This document shows, one piece after another, positions 13,569 to 23,584 of a DNA stretch of 36,365 nucleotides. Where the stretch lies: the NCBI GenBank assembly GCA_037447605.1, contig CM074822.1:1083440-1119804 (forward strand), written 5' to 3'. The DNA is from Zygnema circumcarinatum (lineage: Eukaryota > Streptophyta > Zygnematophyceae > Zygnematales > Zygnemataceae). Positions within the stretch are counted from its first letter, which is position 1, and each line of letters begins with the position of its first letter. Both the position numbers and the translations under genes were made by a program. The notes under the pieces are model-generated. The model was not told where the DNA came from, did not search any database, and saw nothing but the letters and a program-made list of their open reading frames with translations.

Positions 13569-15137
13569 CTAATACTCAGTTTTGAACACAACACAGCGGC
13601 GAGACGGCGGAAAGATGCCGTCTGTGTCGGGGGGCACATTGTAGGCCCTAGTTCCGTTGTAGGCCACGGAGAAGGCCTCCACAGAGAGCACAATGCAGCG
13701 ATGAAGGAAGAAGTCGACCCCGCGATCTCTCTGATAAGTGCGCGCCCTGAGAGTGGCGTCCTCCCCAGTGAGATAGAACTGAGTGCCCGCAGACTCCTCA
13801 CTATGGGGGCACTCCCTGAAGGCGCCCCTCCCCGACCTGTCGACTTCCACCTTCACCGCGGCCTCTCCCCCGACTCTCGATGTACGGAGGCCGGGACTGA
13901 GAGGCTGCGTCTCGTCCCTGCCCGCATCGTGGCCCAAATGGAACGTGGGGACCTCCCTCTCATGGCCGGCGAAGAAGAAGTCGCAAAGCTCGTGTGGGTT
14001 GGAGGGGCAGACGGAGTGACAGGGGGGGGGAGATGGGGGTTTGGTGGGAGGAGGAGATGGGGACCTGCGGGGAGGAGGAGGTGAGGACTTGCGTTTGCAA
14101 AACTTGTTTTCCATGAAGGTGTGCTCATCCATGACAAAGCATCGCCGGTCGTCTGGGTACTTCGCCTGATTGGCGTCCCCCCTGTGAAGGACATTCTCCC
14201 CTTCGTGTGTTGCAAGTTGGATCCACGTAAGGGGGACGAGCAGGCAGCTCTCTGAGAGCCACTTTGTTGACAACTGTGCCAGAGAAAACAGCGCAAGGCC
14301 AGAATGAGTAGAATGAGCTCCTCCCCCACTTCCTTCTCCTTCCACATCTTCCCCACCTCTCACCTTCTTTCTCTCTTCTCATTTCTTCTCTTCTCCCCTT
14401 TTCTTCTCCCTATCTTCCTTCTCCTCTTTGTTTCCTCCTTTCTTCCCTTGATATTTCCTCTCTCCCTCCCCTCACCCCCAGGACGTAGTCGGCGGCCTCC
14501 TCCTTCTTGCAGAGCAATGCATTGACGGCGTCCGCGTCCGCAACGGCGACGCCGCCACTCACCGCGTCCGCCACGCGCCACTTCGCCCCGGAACTGCACG
14601 GACCTCCGTTCTCAGTTAAGCTGTCGTTAAACTGCACGGCAATCTGTGCTTGCGCTGTTCGCAAATTACAGAGCCCACGCGCTGAGCAATCCCTACGTTG
14701 ACACTGCCACGTGGCGGACACTGACTAGGGAGCTGATGCCATGGCATCTGACCTGGCACCACTGAGAAGCAAACCCTACAGATGTTCCGCCACGAGACGA
14801 AGCCAAATTGTTCAATTCGCTGACATGGAAAATGACCTGGCACCATTGAGAAGCAAACCCTACAGGTATTCCGCCACGTGGTGAAGTCATGCTGAAAAAA
14901 TCCTAACATGTCAGATGACCTGGCAGCCCTAAGAAGCAAACCTTAACAGGCATTCCGCCACGTGGTGAAGTCAAGCTGTCAAAATGATGACATGGCAGCT
15001 GACCTGGCATCCTTCCCGAGGCGGAAGTCGCAGTGCTCCCGCGCGGCGGCGCCGCAGCCGCCCTCGGACAGCGCCGCCGCCGAGCCGCCCAGGACCGCGC
15101 TAAACGCCAAAAGCGCCGCCACTGCCATCGCCGCCAT
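13569..15137 (-). CDS. Unrecognised secreted Cys/Pro-rich protein, left copy
   Basis: Inferred CDS is complement(join(13569..14273, 14476..14620, 15004..15137)), 327 residues, with phase-consistent GT-AG junctions. The start (MAAMAVAALLAFSAVLGG) is a classic signal peptide. It is followed by a Cys-containing segment (GGCGAAAREHCDF), an exon with GGPCSSGAKWRVADAV, and a large last exon. That exon has a hydroxyproline-rich-type linker (SSPPPPRRSPSPPPTKPP), a Cys cluster (CHSVCPSNPHELC) and a C-terminal part with no motif I know. It should be extracellular or in the wall. I do not recognise the family. A near-identical copy lies divergently at 16759-18682. Intron 1 holds four 84-bp repeats and intron 2 is a 202-nt purine-rich tract. 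No break is seen in this copy. Confidence 0.6.
14274..14475. repeat. Purine-rich intron 2 of the left copy
   Basis: The plus strand is CT-rich (TTCTCC, TCTTCTC), so the sense strand is GA-rich. It occupies the same position as the 558-nt G-rich intron 2 of the right copy, but length and repeat unit differ. Only the last roughly 35 nt before the acceptor are shared. Confidence 0.75.
14705..14990. repeat. Four 84-bp tandem repeats with G-boxes, left intron 1
   Basis: Mirror image of 16905-17192. Each degenerate unit contains AAGCAAACCCTACAG, a CCACGTGG G-box or decayed version, and GACCTGGCA. It lies in intron 1 (14621-15003) of the left gene. Confidence 0.75.
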
Positions 15138-16758
15138 GATTGCCACGGCTCTCCGCTGCCGCCCGGCGCCCTCTTGTACTCACCGGAAATGTGGGCGGCC
15201 GACCGCAGGGGGCGGCATCGTTTGTCGTGATCCAAAGCGACGACGGGCGGGTGACACTGCGTGACGGGGCGGCTGGACCGCGACGGCGACTGGCGGACGG
15301 CGGTCGCCGTCGCGGTTCATGTCCGTACATAGTGTGGCAGATGGCGACGAGCAAATCGTGTACGTGGCACAATGTTGACCGTTGTGGCTACGGTTTTCCC
15401 GTTCAACGCGCCGTCAAACAGTCACATATTTACTCTACTATCATTAGTCAATTATTGAACAATTAAAGACTTTTGGCTGTTCAAAATAGACGACTATTCG
15501 TAATCGTTGTCTTTTTGAAAAAATACTATTCCCGCTTTAGGTTTCTGGTTTTATTTTGAAACAACCGTCCTTGTTCAAATGCGAATCTAATACGAAACCA
15601 ATTGAACCTTGATTGATTTTTTATTTTTTTTCTTGGTCGTGTTCGATTTCAATGGCAATCGCAAAGCGCGTGAAATTTTGGCCGTTTTCGTTCTTGTACC
15701 GTAAGGACATTGTTGATCTGTAAAGTCGTACGGCGAAAATTGTGCCGGAGTTAAGCAAATCTCTCAGATTGCCTAAATCCTGCGTGGCAAAAAGTGGAAT
15801 CCACACGTGTGACCGAACAGAGTCAGATTTCGAACCATTGAACTACGAAATTATATTGTTCAGTTTGGAAAACTATTCATTTCGAGTGTTCACAAGTTCA
15901 AATTGAACCTGCTCATTTGAACATTGAACAGTTCCAAAAAAACGTTCAATAGTTCAAATTGATGGTAGTACGGTATCGGGAGACGCTCGCTCCCGCTCCC
16001 GCTCCGCTTTGGAAATCTCTCAAACCGTACAGGGACGTCGACCGACGGACGGCGGTAGCCGTCCCGGTTCACATCCGTACAGGGGGCCGGTCCTTCCATG
16101 GGCCAGACATGGGGACTTATTGAACAAGAACAATATTTGCGGACGATGTCCGATATTCGGTATATCGGGGTAATGGTTGAAGTCTCCCGATACGCTCTCA
16201 AAACGTGCAACATGTAAATTCATGTGTACATTGTTGTTGGTGAACATGTTGATGTTGTTGTGGATGCATGCATGCATCACTGCTATGTTCCTTCGTTCGC
16301 TTTGGAAATCTCTGCGGACATTGTTGTTAGTGTCGTTGTGATGCGTACAATGTTAGGGCTCACCATGCAGGAACACTGCATTCACAACAACATCAACATG
16401 TTCACCAACAACAATGTACACATGAATTCATATGTTGCACGTTTTGAGAGCGTATCGGGAGACTCCAACCATTACCCCGATATACCGAATACCGGACACT
16501 GTCATCAAATGTTGATCTTGTTCAACAAGTCCCCATGTCTGGCCCATGGAAGGACCGGCCCTCTGTAAGGACGTGGACCTCGACGGCGACCGCCGTCCGC
16601 CGGTCGCCGTCGCGGTCCAGCCGCCCCGTCACCGCCGCCGCGTCACCCGTCATCGACGCTTTCCTTCACGACAAACACTGCCGCCCTCCACGGTCGGCCG
16701 CCGACATATCCGGCGAGTACAAGAGGGCGGCGGGCGGCAGCGGAGAGCCGTGGCAATC
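15138..16758. promoter_or_regulatory. Shared spacer between the divergent gene pair
   Basis: This 1.6-kb interval separates the two divergent ATGs (15137 minus and 16759 plus) and must hold both promoters. The core is an inverted repeat (16030-16275 versus 16370-16625) whose arms contain ACCCCGATATACCGAAT and CCATGGGCCAGACATGG blocks, with about 95-115 bp of unique sequence at the centre (about 16262-16378). No TATA boxes could be assigned with confidence. Confidence 0.5.
15331..16080. mobile_element. 750-bp insert private to the left palindrome arm
   Basis: The right arm has one copy of a CGGCGGTCGCCGTCG-like block, while the left arm has two: about 15294-15330 and about 16046-16081, direct and imperfect over about 35 bp. 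AT-rich sequence unrelated to the right arm lies between them. There is no open frame of note and no obvious TIR. It may be an insertion or an unequal duplication. Confidence 0.4.
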
Positions 16759-18682
16759 ATGGCGGCGATGGCAGTGGCGGCGCTTTTGGCGTTTAGCGCG
16801 GTCCTGGGCGGCTCGGCGGCGGCGCTGTCCGAGGGCGGCTGCGGCGCCGCCGCGCGGGAGCACTGCGACTTCCGCCTCGGGAAGGATGCCAGGTCAGCTG
16901 CCATGTCATCATTTTGACAGCTTGACTTCACCACGTGGCGGAATGCCTGTTAAGGTTTGCTTCTTAGGGCTGCCAGGTCATCTGACATGTTAGGATTTTT
17001 TCAGCATGACTTCACCACGTGGCGGAATACCTGTAGGGTTTGCTTCTCAATGGTGCCAGGTCATTTTCCATGTCAGCGAATTGAACAATTTGGCTTCGTC
17101 TCGTGGCGGAACATCTGTAGGGTTTGCTTCTCAGTGGTGCCAGGTCAGATGCCATGGCATCAGCTCCCTAGTCAGTGTCCGCCACGTGGCAGTGTCAACG
17201 TAGGGATTGCTCAGCGCGTGGGCTCTGTAATTTGCGAACAGCGCAAGCACAGATTGCCGTGCAGTTTAACGACAGCTTAACTGAGAACGGAGGTCCGTGC
17301 AGTTCCGGGGCGAAGTGGCGCGTGGCGGACGCGGTGAGTGGCGGCGTCGCCGTTGCGGACGCGGACGCCGTCAATGCATTGCTCTGCAAGAAGGAGGAGG
17401 CCGCCGACTACGTCCTGGGGTGAGGGGGAGGGGGAGGGGAGGGGGAGGGGGGAGAGTATGGGGGAGGGGGGGAGGGGAGGGGGGAGAGTAGGGGGAGGGG
17501 GGGAGGGGGGAGGGGGAGGGGGGAGGGGAGGGGGGAGGGGGAGGGGGAGGGGGAGAGGAGGGGGAGGGGGAGGGGGGGAGAGAGGGGGAGGGGGAGGGGG
17601 GGAGAGAGGGGGGGAGGGGGAGGGGAGGGGGAGGGGAGGGGGGAGGGGAGGGGGGGGAGAGTAGGGGGAGGGGGAGGGGGAGGGGGAGGGGGAGGGGGAG
17701 GGGGAGGGGGAGGGGGAGGGGAGGGGGGAGGGGAGGGGGAGGGGGAGGGGAGGGGAGGGGGAGGGGGGAGGGGTAGTGGAGGGATGGGGGAGGGGGAGAG
17801 GCGGAGGGGAAGAGGGAGAAGAGGGGCGAGGGGGAGGGGGAGAGGGGGAGGGGAGGGGAGGGGGGGAGGGGAGGGGGGGAGGGGGAGGGGAGGGGAGGGA
17901 GGGGAGGGGAGGAGGGGGGGAGAGGGAAGGGGGAGATTCGTTCTCATTCTGGCCTTGCGCTGTTTTCTCTGGCACAGTTGTCAACAAAGTGGCTCTCAGA
18001 GAGCTGCCTGCTCGTCCCCCTTACGTGGATCCAACTTGCAACACACGAAGGGGAGAATGTCCTTCACAGGGGGGACGCCAATCAGGCGAAGTACCCAGAC
18101 GACCGGCGATGCTTTGTCATGGATGAGCACACCTTCATGGAAAACAAGTTTTGCAAACGCAAGTCCTCACCTCCTCCTCCCCGCAGGTCCCCATCTCCTC
18201 CTCCCACCAAACCCCCATCTCCCCCCCCCTGTCACTCCGTCTGCCCCTCCAACCCACACGAGCTTTGCGACTTCTTCTTCGCCGGCCATGAGAGGGAGGT
18301 CCCCACGTTCCATTTGGGCCACGATGCGGGCAGGGACGAGACGCAGCCTCTCAGTCCCGGCCTCCGTACATCGAGAGTCGGGGGAGAGGCCGCGGTGAAG
18401 GTGGAAGTCGACAGGTCGGGGAGGGGCGCCTTCAGGGAGTGCCCCCATAGTGAGGAGTCTGCGGGCACTCAGTTCTATCTCACTGGGGAGGACGCCACTC
18501 TCAGGGCGCGCACTTATCAGAGAGATCGCGGGGTCGACTTCTTCCTTCATCGCTGCATTGTGCTCTCTGTGGAGGCCTTCTCCGTGGCCTACAACGGAAC
18601 TAGGGCCTACAATGTGCCGCCCGACACAGACGGCATCTTTCCGCCGTCTCGCCGCTGTGTTGTGTTCAGAACTGAGTACTAG
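16759..18682 (+). CDS. Secreted Cys/Pro-rich protein, right copy, frame doubtful
   Basis: Near-identical divergent copy of the 13569-15137 gene. Exon 1 is 16759..16892 and exon 2 is 17276..17419, then intron 2 is a 558-nt G-rich tract. The exon 2 donor reads CCTGGGG/TGAG, one G fewer than the left copy (CCTGGGGG/TGAG). The exon is therefore 144 nt instead of 145. Joined to the conserved acceptor (exon 3 at 17978) the frame shifts and stops at 18398. If the acceptor is instead after CTCAGAGAG (exon 3 at 18004) the original frame is restored, giving a 318-residue protein lacking about nine residues. The exon 3 frame itself is open to 18682 and differs from the left copy by only a few residues, for example an R for K near the end. 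Either a fresh frameshift allele or a splice-site shift; the family is unknown. Confidence 0.45.
16905..17192. repeat. Four 84-bp tandem repeats with G-boxes, right intron 1
   Basis: CCACGTGG occurs at 16931, 17015 and 17182, with a decayed CTCGTGG at 17100; the spacing is 84, 84 and 83 bp. Each unit also carries GTAGGGTTTGCTTCT and TGCCAGGTCA. The array is in intron 1 (16893-17275). G-boxes bind bZIP/bHLH factors, so an intronic enhancer is possible but unproven. Confidence 0.8.
17418..17937 (+). repeat. GGGGA microsatellite in right-copy intron 2
   Basis: Over 500 bp of (GGGGGA/GGGGA)n with rare interruptions, beginning at the splice donor. The G-runs are on the sense strand and could form quadruplexes in DNA and RNA. 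The matching intron of the left copy is shorter and of different composition. Confidence 0.95.
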
Positions 18683-19615
18683 GGTTGGCGGGAACGATGG
18701 GGGGAGCTGGCTGACGGGATGGCCAAGATGTTGCTTTGACAATTTTTGGGGTTTGTTTTTTTGAAATGGGAATGATAGAGTTCTCGAGGGAAGAGTTGGG
18801 CTTAGATCGCTTTCCAAGATAACAATGGAAGCCGCGAGGAAGAAAGCTTTAGGTTTGTAGCGCAATGATGTTTGATTCGTCTCCTTATTCCACAAAAGGA
18901 TCATCATTGAAAGTACTCGTCAGTTGGGAGTGACGTGGCGTTGACCACCAGATCGTGGGATGTTTGTGCTTGCTTGAAGGCTTGACTCGAATTCGGCGGA
19001 TAAATTGAAATCCTTCTTTTGTGCATTTTGAAAAACCACCGCCATTACGTTTTTCTTTACCAGAGCTGATTCGGTTTGTTCTGACATCACAAATTTGCTT
19101 CATCCTCGCCATAATTATGAGAAACGATTCCTGATGAATAGGGCGAGAAACTTGCCCGTAGACGCAAGTTTATGAGAGTAGTCCTGTCGCTTTATCTCAA
19201 CCTTAGAGTCGTGGTGCTCTTTTCATGATCCTTGGCGTGAGACATCGCCAGCCCATTCTACATCGAGACAACAACACATAGCTGAATCACTAGAAACCAT
19301 TTGCAAACCGAGGCGGAGATTCACCTGTGTCACTCCAAACCGTTATTCCAAATGTGTGGGCATTCCTGAGCTTTGGTCCTCCAAGGCATTGGCGGTGTTT
19401 GGCTTGACTCGCTCCAGAATGTCCTCTTTGGGGCATTCTTTTGTCCAGGCTGGAGGAAGGAATGGATGACACTCCCTATTGAGCATGAGAGGTTATAGGG
19501 TTTTCGGGTAGGTTGAGAGCATGCCACAGTACACAGAGTAGTAGGCTCTGGCTCCTATAGCCAGAGAGAAGTAGAGAGGGAAGGCGAGGGAGCGGACATG
19601 ACCAAATGGGGTGGG

Positions 19616-20170
19616 TGTGTGAGTGGGAGGGAGGGAGGGCGGGAGGGAGAGAGGGAGGGAGGGAGAGAGGGAGAGAGGGAGAGAGGGAGCGAGGGGGAGG
19701 ATGAAGTCGGGAGGGAGGGAGAGGGAGAGGGAGGGTGTTGGGATTGGGAGGAAGAGGGAGAGGGAGAGTACGTGCGTGGAGAGAGAGCCTCCCCCCGCTC
19801 CAAAGCACAAGAGGAAGAACAAAGAAAAGGCCCTGCCAAAGCTTCGTGCTTGGAAGCCCCGCCTGCCTAACTCACATTATAACATTGCAAATACAAAGGA
19901 AGTAGAGCAGACGGCATCCTACGAACGTTTCCGGTCGACCAGTGTTAGTCATCGGGATCGACCGACCTTCTTTATTCACGACTAAACCACAAAGATTAAA
20001 GTCTATGCCCGAGAGTGGGTGCTAAATAGCCTTGCTAACGAACATTGACTTCCTCTTTCTCTTTCTAGAGATCCCATACTCTCAGCCTCCCACTCTCTTC
20101 CATTTCCCCATACTAATCTCAGGCAGCAAGTCATTTTTGGACCCGCTTTCCCTCTCCTCTCCCTCTCTCC
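19616..20170. other. Intergenic with GGGA/GAGA microsatellite
   Basis: Positions 19620-19790 are GGGA/GAGA repeats; open frames across them are artefacts. The rest (19800-20170) is the 3' flank of the PPR gene, and I see no gene in it. Confidence 0.6.
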
Positions 20171-22792
20171 TCAGGTCCCTCCTTCCCTTACTTCCCCCTC
20201 TTTTCCGCTACTTCTCAATTTCCTTCTTCCTGACTCCTGCTCTCCTTCAGCCTTAGCAGTATAAGCCCTACTCACCACTTCATCATCCCCCCCTCTCCCA
20301 CATGGCTGCTTAGCCTTTAGTGCCCCCTCTCCTTCTGTAGAATCCTCTCCTTCCGTACTGACTCCTACTCCATTTAGACCTACCCCCACCCCACCTTCGA
20401 AAGGAAGGGAACCCCTATCTTTGTCTCCCTCACTAGCCTCAATAAGGCCGCCATTATCACAGGATTCAATCGCTCCCTCACTCCTTCCTTTTCCTTCACT
20501 ACCTCCTCCATCTTCCCCTCCCAGGTTATCGCTCAAAGTGGGTTTTTTTCTCCGACGAGTTCGAACCTTCTTCTTTCCTACCAAATCCGAAGACTGAGTT
20601 CTCTTTGCTACCATCGGAATTCCTGCAGCTTTCATCTCCTCCCACAGTGCTTGAGCTCCCTCTCTCCTCCCTGCTTTCCAGTAGGCTTCTAACATGGATG
20701 CATACATAACCCCATCCGGTTTTATGTCCGAAGATCTCATCTCTTCAAAGACTCTCACTGCATCTCTATACATGCCTGCCTTCTTGTATACTTTAATCAT
20801 TGTCCCATACAATACTTCGTCCAAAGGGCAACCTGCTGTTCTCACATCCTGGTAAAGATTAATAGCCTCCGGATAAAGCTCTGCAGTGCCAAGTGCATTT
20901 ATCAAAGAGCTATAAGTCACTCCATCAGCTTTATAACCTGCAAGCTGCATTTTTCGGAAGGTTGATTCTGCTTCCTGAATCATTCCCGCCTTACCAAAAG
21001 CATCAATGAGAGAATTAAAAGTAAACTCATTGGGCTCTTGCCCAGCTTCCTGCATCTCCTTGAAAGTATCCAAAACCCTATCAATCTTTTTGGCTTTCCC
21101 ATACATGTCTATCATACAGCTGTACACCACATTGTTAGGTTTAAGCCCTTTCTGCTTCATGTCTGCAAATAGACCTTCCGCATCTCTAACTTTCCCTGCC
21201 TTTGAAAAAACTCCAATAATCGCCGAATAAGTAACCTCCCCAAAAGCACACTTTTTCTCATTCATTTCTCTGAAAACTTCAATAGCTTGCCTCCACTTCT
21301 TTCCTGCTGCATATGAAGCCATTAACGAACTGTAAATAACTTCGTCCGGTTTTAATCCGTCCGATTCCATCATTCTCATCAAAGCTGTAACTCTCTCCTG
21401 CATTTGAGCTGCTCCAAATATATGCACAAGTGTCGCATAACTGAATTTGTCAGGCGAGATTCCACTCTCTCTCATCTCCAAGAAAAGACTATATGCCTCC
21501 TCCTTCCTTCCTGCTCTACCCAAACTATCCATTATGCAATTCCAGCATGTACAATCCAAAGCTACTCCTTCCTTTTGAAGCTCACGAAAAAGACATAAAG
21601 CTTCATCAGCTTCCCCTGCCTTTCCATGTAAGTCAATCATCGTACTGTAGGCTACTAAATCTGCCATGTATCCTCTCTCTCTCATCCTCCCAAACATCTC
21701 CTTTGCCTCCTCTTTCAGCCCTGCATTCCCACATGCAGAGATCAAAGTCCCATATGTGAATCTGTCTGGTTGAAGTCCTGCTTTCTTCATCTCCTCAAAA
21801 ATCTCCATCGCCTGCTTATGCATTCTTGCTCGCCCATAGACATTGATCATAGCATTGAATGTAACGGAGTCTGGAGCACATCCATTTGATTTCATATGCT
21901 GAAACCATTTTTCTGCAGTCTCAACTCGATGAGATTTTCCTGCAAAACTTATGACTGTGCAATATATGACATTGTCTGGTAAACATCTCCCTTCCTCCAT
22001 CATCTCAGTCAACAAATCTTCAACTTCCTTCCATCTCTCCGCCTTTAGGAGAGACTTAACCAGCATTGTGTAGGAGTAGATATCTGGAAAAACAAAGGAT
22101 TTCATCCAATCTACAAACTCCACAGCCTTTTGCCAGCCCTTGATCCCCTTCAGCACTCCATTCATGTCTAAAGCTGAAAGTTTTCCCTCCCATTCTCTCA
22201 AAGCCAATGAAAGACTTTCCCTTTGAGACAAATTCTGCACAATTCTCCTCACTTCCTGCACTCTCTCTGGCTGTATCGCTCCTGACCTTCGACTAAAATC
22301 TGACTTTTTGACCGGCTGAGATCCCTCTCCTTCTCCTCCCTTGACTGACTCTCCTCCAGTCTTATAAAGTACCCTAATTCCCTTTCTATACTGAGCTTCT
22401 GCAGGTGTCCAGTTCGCCCGAACCCCACTACTTTTGCAGCTTGTTTGAAGTCTTCCATTTGCAGGCCTCTGCTCAACCTGCTCTTGAAATGACTCTCCAC
22501 TACTGGTGCATGTTTCAGCATTCCATCGCGAGAATTTATCATAGCTTTTCTTCAAATCATTCACAGTTGAAATTCCACTTCCACTTCCGCTTCCTCCCCT
22601 ATATTTTCCACCCTCCCCTTGTGCTGGAGAGCCCCCTAAACTCCACCCTGTCGTATCTGCTCTCTCTACCACAATTTCAGATCTTACCATCCGCTTCCAT
22701 TTGCATTCCAAAACACTTTCACCGATTTTCCTTCCCCGACTTAGTCTCCATCCCAACTCCATCGCTGCTGCCAAGCCCGTCTGCAAAGCCAT
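20171..22792 (-). CDS. P-class pentatricopeptide repeat protein
   Basis: Single-exon gene of 873 residues from the first ATG (22790-22792); the frame is open further upstream to about 22912 but without ATG. Residues about 236-724 form 14 consecutive 35-residue PPR motifs of P type, each opening with a pattern like PDxVTYxxLI: PDIYSYTMLV, PDNVIYCTVI, PDSVTFNAMI, PDRFTYGTLI and so on to PDGVMYASML. PPR proteins bind organellar RNA base by base and act in its stability, splicing or translation. No E, DYW or SMR domain follows. The N-terminal 235 residues are low-complexity, basic and serine-rich, consistent with an organelle transit peptide plus linker. The C-terminal 150 residues are unusual: a basic patch (KKKVRTRRRKK) and then a Gly/Glu/Ser-rich tail. 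The orthologue is not identified. Confidence 0.92.
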   Translation of the reverse strand: MALQTGLAAAMELGWRLSRGRKIGESVLECKWKRMVRSEIVVERADTTGWSLGGSPAQGEGGKYRGGSGSGSGISTVNDLKKSYDKFSRWNAETCTSSGESFQEQVEQRPANGRLQTSCKSSGVRANWTPAEAQYRKGIRVLYKTGGESVKGGEGEGSQPVKKSDFSRRSGAIQPERVQEVRRIVQNLSQRESLSLALREWEGKLSALDMNGVLKGIKGWQKAVEFVDWMKSFVFPDIYSYTMLVKSLLKAERWKEVEDLLTEMMEEGRCLPDNVIYCTVISFAGKSHRVETAEKWFQHMKSNGCAPDSVTFNAMINVYGRARMHKQAMEIFEEMKKAGLQPDRFTYGTLISACGNAGLKEEAKEMFGRMRERGYMADLVAYSTMIDLHGKAGEADEALCLFRELQKEGVALDCTCWNCIMDSLGRAGRKEEAYSLFLEMRESGISPDKFSYATLVHIFGAAQMQERVTALMRMMESDGLKPDEVIYSSLMASYAAGKKWRQAIEVFREMNEKKCAFGEVTYSAIIGVFSKAGKVRDAEGLFADMKQKGLKPNNVVYSCMIDMYGKAKKIDRVLDTFKEMQEAGQEPNEFTFNSLIDAFGKAGMIQEAESTFRKMQLAGYKADGVTYSSLINALGTAELYPEAINLYQDVRTAGCPLDEVLYGTMIKVYKKAGMYRDAVRVFEEMRSSDIKPDGVMYASMLEAYWKAGRREGAQALWEEMKAAGIPMVAKRTQSSDLVGKKKVRTRRRKKPTLSDNLGGEDGGGSEGKGRSEGAIESCDNGGLIEASEGDKDRGSLPFEGGVGVGLNGVGVSTEGEDSTEGEGALKAKQPCGRGGDDEVVSRAYTAKAEGEQESGRRKLRSSGKEGEVREGGT

Positions 22793-23402
22793 ATCTGATG
22801 AATATTGCCTTACTTCCAAGCCAGCAAAGGAAGCACTTGCACTGCTCCAGCAGTCAGGATGTAAAACAAGTCGCTGAGCACGATGTCCATGAGACTCCCC
22901 AAAGTATCAAACGATGAAGGCCGAAGTATGGTCTGCATCACATGCGTGAAAACGAAGTCAGAGAAGGATGAGCCAAGCCATGGCCATGGTCAGCCATTGG
23001 TCAGCCTAAAAGGGTAAAGATAAAGTGTATTATAACTCATGCTCTATGTCTGACAAACCAAACACATTGCGTTTCTTCTCTTTGAGAGCATGCATCATGT
23101 TTAAGTTGAAGCAGAGGATGAAGTCTATTCTTGCAAGCAGCAGCTATTGTAGTCCAAACCATCAGCTGGTTTGCCATTTTTCATTTGCAGGGTTTTACAA
23201 ACAAGGACTGAGAGTATCAATCCTTTTTCCAACTAAGGAAAATCTTATCTGTAATAACAAAACTTGAATAAATTGAAATAATCGTATAACAATAAATGGA
23301 ATAAATTCGGACTACTGTCGAGCAAAAACTAAAAGGACATTTCTGAATTCTTTCCAAAGATAAATTGAATCTATTTCCGGAGCAATTTAAGTATTTGCAG
23401 AA
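22793..23402. other. Upstream region of the PPR gene
   Basis: The presumed 5' leader and promoter of the minus-strand PPR gene. I see no other gene. Open frames on either strand are short and unremarkable. Confidence 0.4.
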
Positions 23403-23409
23403 AAGGACA

Positions 23410-23466
<57 letters not shown>

Positions 23467-23584
23467 CGCTCTTCTCTCTCTCTGTCTCTCCCAGTCTCTC
23501 ACTCTCTCTCTTTTCTCTCTCTATCTCTTCTCTCTCTCTCGCTCTTCTCTCCCTCTCATCTCTCTCTCTCTCACTCCTCTCTCG
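23403..23584. repeat. CT dinucleotide microsatellite
   Basis: About 180 bp of (CT)n with TTCTCT and GCTCTT interruptions. Confidence 0.95.

Larger units (their letters stand above)
12485..16275. repeat. Left arm of a 7-kb imperfect palindrome
   Basis: Its reverse complement matches 16370-19615 along almost its whole length. Anchor pairs: GCCACAGTACACA (12599-12611 versus about 19521), ATCGCCAGC (about 12890 versus 19250), CATAATTATGAGAA region (about 13121 versus 19110), AACAATGGAAGCCGCGAGGAA (about 13412 versus 18823), the whole gene body (13569-15137 versus 16759-18682), and an inner block (about 16030-16275 versus 16370-16625). Outer flanks are clearly diverged, inner flanks roughly 80-90% alike by eye, and the gene body nearly identical. 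The left arm holds a private insert at about 15331-16080. Confidence 0.85.
16370..19615. repeat. Right arm of the 7-kb imperfect palindrome
   Basis: Reverse complement of 12485-16275 without the left-arm insert. It carries the right copy of the gene and 0.9 kb of 3' flank. The flank past the stop (from 18683) drops to roughly 85% similarity and declines further out. Similarity ends around ACCAAATGGG at about 19603, matching CCCATTTGGT at 12488. Confidence 0.85.

Noticed and set aside
17277-17987. Proline-rich minus-strand frame (PPLPSPPP..)
   Set aside because: Antisense translation of the G-rich intron of the right palindrome gene.
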